Origin: Mucilaginibacter gossypii
GTDB taxonomy: Bacteria; Bacteroidota; Bacteroidia; Sphingobacteriales; Sphingobacteriaceae
DNA: 64,000 nucleotides
Direction of reading: 5' to 3'
NCBI RefSeq assembly: GCF_900100945.1
Contig: NZ_FNCG01000020.1
Location: 51,924-115,923 of the forward strand
Of the stretch, positions 1-7,563 are shown piece by piece (the first letter of the stretch is position 1; each line of letters starts with the position of its first letter). The notes beneath the pieces are model-generated. The model worked only from the letters and a program-made list of their open reading frames with translations. It made no database searches and had not been told where the DNA came from. The position numbers and the translations under genes are program-made.

Positions 1-94
1 GAGCAAAGCTTTTAGCTATAGTGAATAATAAAACACATGAGATTATGTATTTTTTCATTTTAAAAGATTTAGGTTTGATTTAAAAATAAAGTTT

Positions 95-541
95 TTATCT
101 ATTAGTGTTTTTCCTGTTAAACCACCAATCTGCCTGTTTGGTAAACATCAGCGCCCAACCCCATAGTTCAACAATGATCTCGGCGAGGGTTAAAATGATG
201 AGATAAACCGGCATTTCTATAGCTTTTTTGGAAGCCGAACTATCATGTAAAATTCCGAAACTATACAGCAATGACGATCCCAGGAAAAAAACATTCAGCA
301 ATATCAAAACCGAAAGGATGATCCGGGCCCATTTCTTTCCTTCGCCGGTAACAAAGATCAAAAAGCCGACAGCGACGAATACAAACAGGATGGCCGAAAA
401 ATTGAAACCGTCCAGGTAATTATTCAACGTTTGGATCAGCAAGCCCAGGTAAAGCAATAAAATTCCCTTCACAAAAGCCCCGGGCGGTCTCCCATCGGGA
501 TGATTGTTGAGGTAAAATTTATCGAAAATATCCTGCAGCAT
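95..541 (-). CDS. small four-helix membrane protein, unknown function
   Basis: Encodes 148 residues with four hydrophobic segments at about 22-42, 48-65, 72-95 and 112-133, so an inner-membrane protein is expected. I recognise no family signature or catalytic motif. Its ATG overlaps the stop codon of thiL in a TAATG arrangement (base 541 is shared), which suggests translational coupling and cotranscription behind thiL. The first 20 residues are polar and probably cytoplasmic; the tail ends with basic residues. Nothing links it to thiamine metabolism except position. Confidence 0.75.
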   Translation of the reverse strand: MLQDIFDKFYLNNHPDGRPPGAFVKGILLLYLGLLIQTLNNYLDGFNFSAILFVFVAVGFLIFVTGEGKKWARIILSVLILLNVFFLGSSLLYSFGILHDSSASKKAIEMPVYLIILTLAEIIVELWGWALMFTKQADWWFNRKNTNR

Positions 542-1587
542 TATTCGGATTTTTTAAACGCGTTCCAGCCCTGGGCCTTCAATTCATGTACGGTACCGCT
601 TTTAGTGATCAGGTTACAGCCGGCCGATGGTTCGGTGATGTAGCCGATGATGCTGATATCCATTTTAAATTTGATCTTATCATAATCGGCCTGCTTCACG
701 GTAAACAATAATTCATAATCTTCCCCACCGCTGAGCGCGCAAATAGTAGGATCGAGGTTGAACTCACGGGCTGTTTCAAACGTCATCGGGTCGAGCGGGA
801 TCTTCTCTTCGTACAGGTTACACCCCTTGTTGCTTTGCTTACAGATATGTAATAACTCTGAAGCCAAACCATCAGATACGTCGATCATCGCGGTTGGTTT
901 TACTTCGATGCTTTTCAGCAATTCCACCACATCCCGGCGGGCTTCGGGTTTTAACTGACGTTCCACGATGTAATCTTTTCCTTCCAGATCCGGCTGAATA
1001 TTAGGATTTTCCAGGTAGATCAGCTTTTCCCGCTCCAGCAGTTGCAGGCCGGTATAAGCACCTCCCAAATCTCCGGATACACAAATTAGGTCGCCTTCTT
1101 CGGCACCGTTACGGTACACAATGTCAGCTTCATCAGCATATCCGATAGAGGTTACGCTGATCACCAGTCCCTGCTTTGACGATGTTGTATCTCCGCCGAT
1201 CAAATCCACATTATATTTTTCACAGGCGATATAAATCCCCTGGTAAAGCTCCTCAATGGCTTCGAGCGGAAATTTGCTCGACATGCCGATAGACACAGTA
1301 ACCTGCGACGCTATTCCATTCATCGCATAAATGTCACTCAGGTTTACCTGTATCGCTTTGTAACCCAAATGCTTAAGCGGCGTGTACGCCAAATCAAAAT
1401 GGATCCCTTCCAACAGCATATCCGTACTCACCAGCACTTTTTTACCAGCGAAATCAAGTACAGCTGCATCGTCGCCGACTCCTTTTTTTGAGCTTTCGTT
1501 AGTAAGCTTAATATTTTTTGTAAGGTGACCGATAAGGCCAAATTCGCCAAGCTCCTCTAAATTGGTTCTATCCTGATTTTCAAACAT
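541..1587 (-). CDS. thiL: thiamine-monophosphate kinase
   Basis: ThiL phosphorylates thiamine monophosphate with ATP to give thiamine diphosphate, the last step of cofactor synthesis. The 348-residue protein has the AIR-synthase/ThiL fold signatures in order: GVGDDAAVL at 36-44 (metal and nucleotide binding), STDMLLEGIHF near 54-64, NLSDIYAMNG near 82-91, a GGDTT loop near 133, DVSDGLASEL near 238 and GGEDYELLF near 287. Length is normal for the family. A small membrane gene follows with a one-base overlap. No TPP riboswitch is visible upstream and no other thi gene is in the window. Confidence 0.95.
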   Translation of the reverse strand: MFENQDRTNLEELGEFGLIGHLTKNIKLTNESSKKGVGDDAAVLDFAGKKVLVSTDMLLEGIHFDLAYTPLKHLGYKAIQVNLSDIYAMNGIASQVTVSIGMSSKFPLEAIEELYQGIYIACEKYNVDLIGGDTTSSKQGLVISVTSIGYADEADIVYRNGAEEGDLICVSGDLGGAYTGLQLLEREKLIYLENPNIQPDLEGKDYIVERQLKPEARRDVVELLKSIEVKPTAMIDVSDGLASELLHICKQSNKGCNLYEEKIPLDPMTFETAREFNLDPTICALSGGEDYELLFTVKQADYDKIKFKMDISIIGYITEPSAGCNLITKSGTVHELKAQGWNAFKKSE

Positions 1588-2040
1588 ATTAGCCCCTCTA
1601 AATCTTCCCTAAAAGGGAGACTTTTAAATTTACATTTTTATACATCTTAGGCCGCAACCCGCTTTACACCTTCCGCCGAAGGCGGGAAATTTTTTTTACA
1701 CTTTTTTCTCACATACCAACCAAATCAGTTGACCATCGAAAAACGGACGACAAATATATTGACTCCAGCCTCCCTTCGGCTTTTATACTTTTTAACAACA
1801 ATGTGGATAACCCAAGTTTTCGGGCCGCTACCTTTATACCTTATATCCGCCTTTGGCGGAAAATTTTTTTACGATTTTCAGCCTTTTTACAAGCAAGAAG
1901 GCACTTTTACACCAAAAATACCTTCAATTTAATTCCTCCCGGTTTTCCACAATTCCCCAGTTTATAACTTCCTGATCAAGGCCATCCAACCGATCAAAAA
2001 ATCGGTGAAATCAACCCGTAATCGGTGTAGTCTCAAAGAA
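1588..2040. other. intergenic region with two small hairpins
   Basis: No credible gene. It holds two similar structures: CCGCC-GAA-GGCGG at 1673-1685 and TCCGCC-TTT-GGCGGA at 1846-1860. Each is followed on the plus strand by an A-rich then T-rich run, like a small intrinsic terminator, but no plus-strand gene precedes them. A perfect DnaA-box sequence (TTATCCACA, read on the minus strand) is at 1802-1810 and a relaxed one (TTTTCCACA) at 1943-1951. A 67-codon open frame at 1729-1932 looks accidental. Confidence 0.5.
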
Positions 2041-3039
2041 CTATAATCCCAGCTGCGCCGAAATCTCAAGCATGCGCTCAATCGGTTTTACTGCTTTTTC
2101 AATTATATGCTGTGGTACAGTTACCTCAGGTGTTTCATTTTTCAAACACAGGTATAACTTTTCCAGTGTGTTACGCTTCATGTGCGGGCAATCGTTGCAT
2201 GCGCAGTTGTTATTTGGCGGTGCCGGAATAAATATTTTATCCGGGTTTTCCTTTTGCATCTGGTGTAAAATGCCCGATTCTGTTGCTACTATAAATTCCT
2301 TGTCCTGGTGGCTACCGGCATATTTTAAAATTCCGGTTGTTGAACCAACATAATCGGCCATTTCCAATATAACATCCTCACATTCAGGATGTGCTAACAA
2401 CTTTGCACCCGGATGGCGTTCTTTCAGTTTGGTGATCTTTTCTCTCGAAAATATCTCATGAACCATACAGGCCCCATTCCACAATACCAGGTCTCGACCG
2501 GTTTTTTTGGCTACATACGCGCCAAGGTTTTTATCAGGTCCGAAAATGATCTTCTGATCCTTCGGTAAGCTCTCTACAATCTGCACAGCGTTGCTTGATG
2601 TACAAACAATGTCAGTTAAAGCTTTCAATTCGGCCGTACAGTTTACATAAGTGATCACCAGGTGATCGGGATAGTTTTCCTTAAACTTTTTAAACAAGTG
2701 TGGCGGACAACTATCTGCTAATGAACAACCTGCCTTCATATCCGGCAGTAAAACCTTCTTGGTTGGCGACAGTATCTTGGCAGTTTCGGCCATGAAATGT
2801 ACGCCTGCAAAAACAATGATATCGGCATCCGTTTTGGCGGCTTGTTGAGATAATCCCAAACTATCGCCAATGTAATCGGCAATATCCTGGATATCGCCAT
2901 CCTGGTAATAGTGCGCCAGGATCACCGCATTTTTTTGCTTTTTTAATTTTTCAATTTCCGCGAAAAGATCAAGCGTCGGATCAATTTCTTCATCCACGTA
3001 TCCTTTCAGATTTATTTCTTCGAAGGTATTCATTTCCAC
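2041..3039 (-). CDS. nadA: quinolinate synthase
   Basis: NadA condenses iminoaspartate with dihydroxyacetone phosphate to quinolinate, using an oxygen-sensitive [4Fe-4S] cluster, in de novo NAD synthesis. The 332 residues contain the family motifs AHYYQDGDIQDIADYIGDS near 41-59, the cluster cysteines in KAGCSLADSC, NGACMVHE and CNDCPHM, and HPECEDVI. Length is typical of the shorter NadA type. It is divergent from nadB across a 401-bp AT-rich region, so the two successive enzymes may share control. nadC is not in the window. Confidence 0.96.
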   Translation of the reverse strand: MEMNTFEEINLKGYVDEEIDPTLDLFAEIEKLKKQKNAVILAHYYQDGDIQDIADYIGDSLGLSQQAAKTDADIIVFAGVHFMAETAKILSPTKKVLLPDMKAGCSLADSCPPHLFKKFKENYPDHLVITYVNCTAELKALTDIVCTSSNAVQIVESLPKDQKIIFGPDKNLGAYVAKKTGRDLVLWNGACMVHEIFSREKITKLKERHPGAKLLAHPECEDVILEMADYVGSTTGILKYAGSHQDKEFIVATESGILHQMQKENPDKIFIPAPPNNNCACNDCPHMKRNTLEKLYLCLKNETPEVTVPQHIIEKAVKPIERMLEISAQLGL

Positions 3040-3440
3040 AATTCAATTAATAACAACTAATTTTTAAATTAAAAAGAACTATTGTTTATTAGGGTGTTGG
3101 TAATGTGCAAAAGTCGGAGTAATTTTTGTTTTAAAAGTTAGTTTTCACAATTTATTAACACTTATAAACATTTATCCACCAAAAAGCATGCTGATTTTTA
3201 GATAGGTATGACAATCAATTTTTATTTGAAAAAGTTTTATGTTAATATTTTCAGGGTTGACAAAATGTTAGCTTTATGACTAAAGTGTCGTAAAAGTCGC
3301 TCAAAAAATATTGATATTCGACCTGAGAAAGGGAGTTATACACACTGTAAACTATTTTTCACTTTTTGTTTACATAAACTTAACAGGTTATACAGCTGTT
3401 ATTAACATTAGTACTACTTTTACACACATTCATCTAAAAT
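3040..3440. other. nadA-nadB divergent intergenic region, AT-rich, DnaA-box-like sites
   Basis: No gene. It must hold the promoters of both nadA and nadB, but I find no convincing TTTG-N19-TAnnTTTG pair. The stretch is strongly AT-rich. It has one consensus DnaA box, TTATACACA at 3336-3344, and several one-mismatch relatives (TTATTAACA, TTATAAACA and TTATCCACC near 3151-3180, TTATTAACA near 3399). A NAD-responsive repressor site would be expected, but no clear dyad stands out. Confidence 0.35.
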
Positions 3441-5033
3441 ATGACCCGAAATGTTGATTTCCTTGTAGTGGGTTCAGGGATAGCCGGATTAAGTTTTGCG
3501 CTCAAAGCCGCGAAGCATGGTAAGGTACTGATAGTTACAAAATCTAACGAAGACGAATCCAACACCAAATATGCCCAGGGGGGCGTTGCGGTGGTTGTGG
3601 ATAAAAAAGAAGATTCTTTTGAAAAACACATCCAGGACACCTTAATAAGTGGCGACGGGCTTTGCGACCGCGAAGTTGTTGAAGCCGTTGTTAAGGAGGG
3701 TCCCGAGCGGATCAATGAGATTATTGATTACGGAACCAATTTCGACAAGACCAATGAGGGTGTTTATGACCTGGCTAAAGAGGGGGGACACTCCGAGTTT
3801 CGTGTGTTACATTACAAAGATGTAACCGGCTGGGAGATAGAGCGTTCGCTTTTAGAGGAAATTCATAAAAATCCTAATATTGAGATACTTACGCATTATT
3901 TTGCTGTTGATTTAATAACGCAGCACCATTTGGGCGAGTTGGTAGGTAAATCAAGTACTGATATCACCTGTTTCGGGATTTATGCGTTTAATACCGAAAC
4001 TAAGATTGTAGAGAAGATCTTATCTAAAGTTACGGTAATGGCTGCTGGTGGTGCCGGACATATTTACGCGGTTACCACAAATCCAACAATCGCTACTGGT
4101 GATGGTATTGCTATGGTTTATCGTGCTAAAGGTAAAGTACGTAATATGGAGTTCATGCAATTCCATCCAACAGCTTTGTATAATCCCGGCGAATATCCCT
4201 CTTTTCTGATATCTGAGGCTGTACGCGGTTTTGGCGGCGTGTTAAAGCGCACTAACGGTGAAGAGTTTATGCAAGAGTATGACGAGCGTAAATCTTTGGC
4301 ACCCCGTGATATAACGGCAAGGGCTATTGATGCCGAGATCAAAAAATCGGGCGAAGACTTTGTTTATTTAGATGTAAGGCACCGCAGTAAAAAAGATATC
4401 CTGAACCATTTTCCTAATATTTATGCAAAATGCCTGGAGATTGGTATCGATATGACCAAGGATATGATTCCCGTTGCGCCGGCTTGTCATTATATGTGCG
4501 GCGGTATAATGGTTGATCATGTTGGGCAATCGTCTATATTAAGGTTGTATGCCTGCGGAGAATGTTCGTCAACAGGCCTGCATGGCGCTAATCGTTTGGC
4601 TTCAAATTCTTTATTGGAGGCGTTGGTTTTTGCACACAGGATCTACGAAGACGCAATTAAGAATTTCGAAAATAATGTAATCCCCGATAATATCCCGGAT
4701 TGGGATGAGAAGGGGGTGCAGCTGTCAAACGAAGATATCCTGGTTACCCACAACGTACGCGAAATGCAGAAGCTGATGAATGACTACGTAGGTATCGTTC
4801 GTTCGGATTTCAGGCTGGACAGGGCCTTACGCAGGTTGAAATTATTATACGAGGAAACTGAAGATTTCTATAAGAAAACCAAGCTATCGGTTAAACTTTG
4901 CGAGCTGCGTAACCTGATCCAGGTATCGTTTATTGTCGTAAAATCGGCTATGTTGCGTAAGGAAAGCAGGGGATTACATTATACTACTGATTATCCAGAG
5001 CATGCTGAGCAGGTGCAAGATACGGTGTTTTAG
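3441..5033 (+). CDS. nadB: L-aspartate oxidase
   Basis: NadB is the FAD enzyme that oxidises L-aspartate to iminoaspartate, the substrate of NadA. The 530-residue protein opens with the dinucleotide-binding motif VVGSGIAGLSFALKAA, has the succinate dehydrogenase/fumarate reductase flavoprotein features NTKYAQGGVA and FMQFHPTAL, the ligand loop ACHYMCGGI, and GANRLASNSLLEALVF before the C-terminal helical domain. Length is normal. It is transcribed away from nadA and followed by a palindromic repeat and a convergent tRNA-Gly. Confidence 0.96.
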   Translation: MTRNVDFLVVGSGIAGLSFALKAAKHGKVLIVTKSNEDESNTKYAQGGVAVVVDKKEDSFEKHIQDTLISGDGLCDREVVEAVVKEGPERINEIIDYGTNFDKTNEGVYDLAKEGGHSEFRVLHYKDVTGWEIERSLLEEIHKNPNIEILTHYFAVDLITQHHLGELVGKSSTDITCFGIYAFNTETKIVEKILSKVTVMAAGGAGHIYAVTTNPTIATGDGIAMVYRAKGKVRNMEFMQFHPTALYNPGEYPSFLISEAVRGFGGVLKRTNGEEFMQEYDERKSLAPRDITARAIDAEIKKSGEDFVYLDVRHRSKKDILNHFPNIYAKCLEIGIDMTKDMIPVAPACHYMCGGIMVDHVGQSSILRLYACGECSSTGLHGANRLASNSLLEALVFAHRIYEDAIKNFENNVIPDNIPDWDEKGVQLSNEDILVTHNVREMQKLMNDYVGIVRSDFRLDRALRRLKLLYEETEDFYKKTKLSVKLCELRNLIQVSFIVVKSAMLRKESRGLHYTTDYPEHAEQVQDTVF

Positions 5034-5042
5034 TATAAAATA

Positions 5043-5136
5043 TGTCATTGCGAGCGTAGCGTGGCAATCTCGTAGTAAATGCATATTCAACAAGCATAGC
5101 TACGAGATTGCTTCGTCGTTCCTTCTCGCAATGACA
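5043..5136. repeat. palindromic intergenic repeat, TGTCATTGCGAG family
   Basis: A 94-bp near-palindrome starting TGTCATTGCGAG and ending CTCGCAATGACA. Inner arms GGCAATCTCGTAG and CTACGAGATTGC pair as well, so a long cruciform or RNA hairpin can form. It starts 10 bp after the nadB stop codon and ends 22 bp before tRNA-Gly. Similar repeats are common between genes in Bacteroidota. It may act as a terminator for nadB. A shorter relative lies at 20860-20924. Confidence 0.8.
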
Positions 5137-5157
5137 TAAAAGAAAGCATTTTTGAAG

Positions 5158-5230
5158 AGCGAAAAACGGGATTCGAACCCGCGGCCTTCAGTTTGGGAAA
5201 CTGACGCTCTACCGACTGAGCTATTTTCGC
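5158..5230 (-). tRNA. tRNA-Gly, anticodon CCC
   Basis: On the minus strand a full cloverleaf of 73 nt can be drawn: acceptor GCGAAAA paired with TTTTCGC, D stem GCTC/GAGC, anticodon stem TCAGT/ACTGA with loop TTCCCAA (anticodon CCC), T arm GCGGG-TTCGAAT-CCCGT and discriminator T. U73 is the normal glycine discriminator in bacteria. No CCA is encoded. It reads the GGG codon. Confidence 0.95.
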
Positions 5231-5242
5231 TTATTTTGTATT

Positions 5243-5270
5243 CAAACATAAATAAAATTATTCAAATCAA
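5243..5270 (-). promoter_or_regulatory. putative promoter of tRNA-Gly
   Basis: The minus strand carries TATGTTTG (5243-5250), an exact match to the Bacteroidota -7 element TAnnTTTG, 13 bp upstream of the tRNA 5' end. A TTG lies 17 nt further upstream (5268-5270), slightly closer than the usual 19. Confidence 0.5.
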
Positions 5271-5305
5271 TAATCCACTAAATCAATAATTCACTAATTA
5301 AAGAT

Positions 5306-5818
5306 ATGCCTGTAATTCTGCCTGTAAAAGATAAAAACCCGGTTTGGGGTAAGGATTGTTTTATTGCCGAAAACTGTACTATAGTAGGGGATGTGGTTAT
5401 GGGTGATAATTGTTCGGTGTGGTTTAATGCCGTTATCCGTGGGGATGTACATTATATAAAAATTGGTAATAACACCAATATCCAGGATGGTGCAGTGATC
5501 CACGCTACCTATTTAAGAGCGCCAACTAACATTGGTAGCAGTGTTTCTATAGGACATAATGCGCTTGTACACGGCTGTACTTTACATGATCATACATTGG
5601 TTGGCATGGGTGCAATTGTGATGGATCACGTGGTTGTAAATGAGTTTGTGATCATTGCTGCAGGTGCTGTTGTATTGGAAAATACGATATGCGAATCAGG
5701 CTATTTATATGCCGGCATCCCTGCAAAAAAAATAAAGCCCCTTACTGATGAGCAAAGGGCTATGTTGAAGCAGTTGCCTCAAAATTATATCATGTATTCG
5801 GGCTGGTTTAAGGAGTAA
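5306..5818 (+). CDS. gamma-carbonic anhydrase-like hexapeptide-repeat protein
   Basis: This 170-residue left-handed beta-helix protein belongs to the YrdA/PaaY/CaiE group related to gamma-carbonic anhydrase. Hexapeptide repeats run from about residue 15 to 140 (for example NCTIVG, NCSVWF, NTNIQD, NALVHG), followed by a short C-terminal helix. Histidines in DVHYIKIG, VIHAT and IGHNALVHGC match the three zinc ligands of the family, so metal binding is plausible, though many members have no demonstrated carbonic anhydrase activity. Its end overlaps that of the convergent lipoprotein gene by 11 bp. Confidence 0.88.
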   Translation: MPVILPVKDKNPVWGKDCFIAENCTIVGDVVMGDNCSVWFNAVIRGDVHYIKIGNNTNIQDGAVIHATYLRAPTNIGSSVSIGHNALVHGCTLHDHTLVGMGAIVMDHVVVNEFVIIAAGAVVLENTICESGYLYAGIPAKKIKPLTDEQRAMLKQLPQNYIMYSGWFKE

Positions 5819-7448
5819 CCCTTTCTTTTGGAATAGTCACCGGCTCCTCCGCTTCCCAGTTTGGCCTCAGGGTGATGAGCTTTTCATTTAGCCAGATATT
5901 TTCGGGTTGTCGCTTCAACCTCACGTTCCCGCTATCCCATTTACCGTTTTTATTTTCGTCGTAAATAATCCTCACATAGTATTTAGCGGCCAGAATTCCT
6001 TTATATACCAATGAAGTGTTTTTGGTTATAGGGTCGCTTTGAATTAACTTTTTGTCTTCGCTTAACAACTCAACTACATATGCTTTGGCCGTGTCGGGTA
6101 CAGTTAGTTTTACTGTGAGCTGGCTGTAATTATCCAGTTTATTGATCTGGAATTTTTTGGACAGGCGTTTGTTTTTATCGCCATAAATATCCGTCAATGC
6201 GCCTTCATTCAATACCAACTCATATTTACTGCTTTCCCGCCATCTGTATTTTAAATTAAGCAATTTGTAATTGCCCGTATCTTTTTGGATGGTGTAATCG
6301 CTTGTAGCTACAGAATCTTCGTTTAAGGTAATTTGCGATTGGTCGAAGTTTTCGATAGGGATGCTTGCCGTGATCATCAAATTGCCGCCGGGTTTTAATT
6401 TACTGTCATTACCCATGTTATAGCTTGTTGTTACAACACGTGTAAAGCTTTCATTTTTACGTTTAAGCTGATAGATGGTATCTATAGGCTTGCCCTTGTC
6501 AAATATGGCTACACGCAGGGAGTCGAAGTTCATATTACGCAGATAAACAGATGCTGTATCTTTTGTACGTGAAAACGATACCTGTTTTCTATCATCCACA
6601 TTGGCAGGGTAAATCACTTTAATGGCCGGCTGTGTTAGCCCCTTGTTAAATACCAATAATAGCTTACCATCAGTATCAAAACGTTTTTCGGATACCCTGA
6701 ATTTTTCAGGATCCTGTTTGAATAAGTTTAACTGGACATTAGAAGTATCCGCCCGAAGATGAATGGGTTTTTTCAGGAAAGCGATCAACTCTTCGTCGCG
6801 GTTAAAAATTTTATCCGGACTTGCTTCTTTTAGGGCATAGATGCGATAGTCATCTTCCCTTAAATTATTCAAAGCGAAATTTCCTGATGAATCGGTGAGG
6901 GCAAAAATAGACGGCTTCTTTTTTCCGAAGAGAGTGTCCTGCTTCACCGGGAAAATAAATACCAGTACATCTTTCTCTTTTTCCTGGGTGAGCGTATTGG
7001 TTACCGTACCGCTGATGCTTAATGAATCGATATGGCTGCCGGTAGAAAAAACATAAGTGAAATTTTTCAGGATGTTACTTTCATTCACATCTTGTATTGA
7101 CTTTCCAAAGTTGATAACGTAGGTAGTATTTTTTTGAAGGCTGTCTTTAAACTCAATTTTTAGTTTTCTTTTGTTTGATGAATACTCGGGGGGCTTCTCC
7201 ATGGCCGGGCTCATGCTGATCTCCTGGTAAGCGTTAGTAAGTTTGATGAATTCGTCAAATTCCAGGTCGATTTGTTTGGCGACAAAATTCCGGGTTTTAT
7301 TTCCGGGAATTGCCTTCACCAATTTTGGCGGGGTTTGGTCGCGTGGCCCTCCTTGCGGTGGTTGTTGGGCTGCGCATCCAAAAATGAATAAAACAATAAA
7401 AATCAGTATTGAATTTTTGTAAAAAATAGCCGTTTTTGTGTTTAACAT
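5808..7448 (-). CDS. lipoprotein with N-terminal SbsA-type Ig-like domain
   Basis: A 546-residue putative lipoprotein: a hydrophobic leader ends in FIFGC, placing the lipidated cysteine at residue 25. After a Gln/Pro/Gly-rich spacer, residues of about 38-135 resemble the bacterial Ig-like (Big_5/SbsA) fold, starting TPPKLVKAIPG and ending YVFSTGS. The remainder is beta-rich and includes a carboxypeptidase-regulatory-like stretch near 145-200. Such proteins are widespread single-copy Bacteroidota envelope proteins of unknown role. It lies downstream of mnmG on the same strand, 115 bp away. No catalytic residues are recognisable. Confidence 0.75.
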   Translation of the reverse strand: MLNTKTAIFYKNSILIFIVLFIFGCAAQQPPQGGPRDQTPPKLVKAIPGNKTRNFVAKQIDLEFDEFIKLTNAYQEISMSPAMEKPPEYSSNKRKLKIEFKDSLQKNTTYVINFGKSIQDVNESNILKNFTYVFSTGSHIDSLSISGTVTNTLTQEKEKDVLVFIFPVKQDTLFGKKKPSIFALTDSSGNFALNNLREDDYRIYALKEASPDKIFNRDEELIAFLKKPIHLRADTSNVQLNLFKQDPEKFRVSEKRFDTDGKLLLVFNKGLTQPAIKVIYPANVDDRKQVSFSRTKDTASVYLRNMNFDSLRVAIFDKGKPIDTIYQLKRKNESFTRVVTTSYNMGNDSKLKPGGNLMITASIPIENFDQSQITLNEDSVATSDYTIQKDTGNYKLLNLKYRWRESSKYELVLNEGALTDIYGDKNKRLSKKFQINKLDNYSQLTVKLTVPDTAKAYVVELLSEDKKLIQSDPITKNTSLVYKGILAAKYYVRIIYDENKNGKWDSGNVRLKRQPENIWLNEKLITLRPNWEAEEPVTIPKERVTP

Positions 7449-7563
7449 AGTTTTTAGGCGATATAAGCGATTTTTATGTTTTTATGAGAAGTACTATTAA
7501 AAATTAAAAATAATTGATTTTAAAGGACTTTTTATAATTAATTAATTATCAGATATTTACGTT

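Noticed and set aside
1729..1932. 67-codon open frame on the plus strand
   Set aside because: Spans a small hairpin, has no start context and no protein-like composition; treated as chance.
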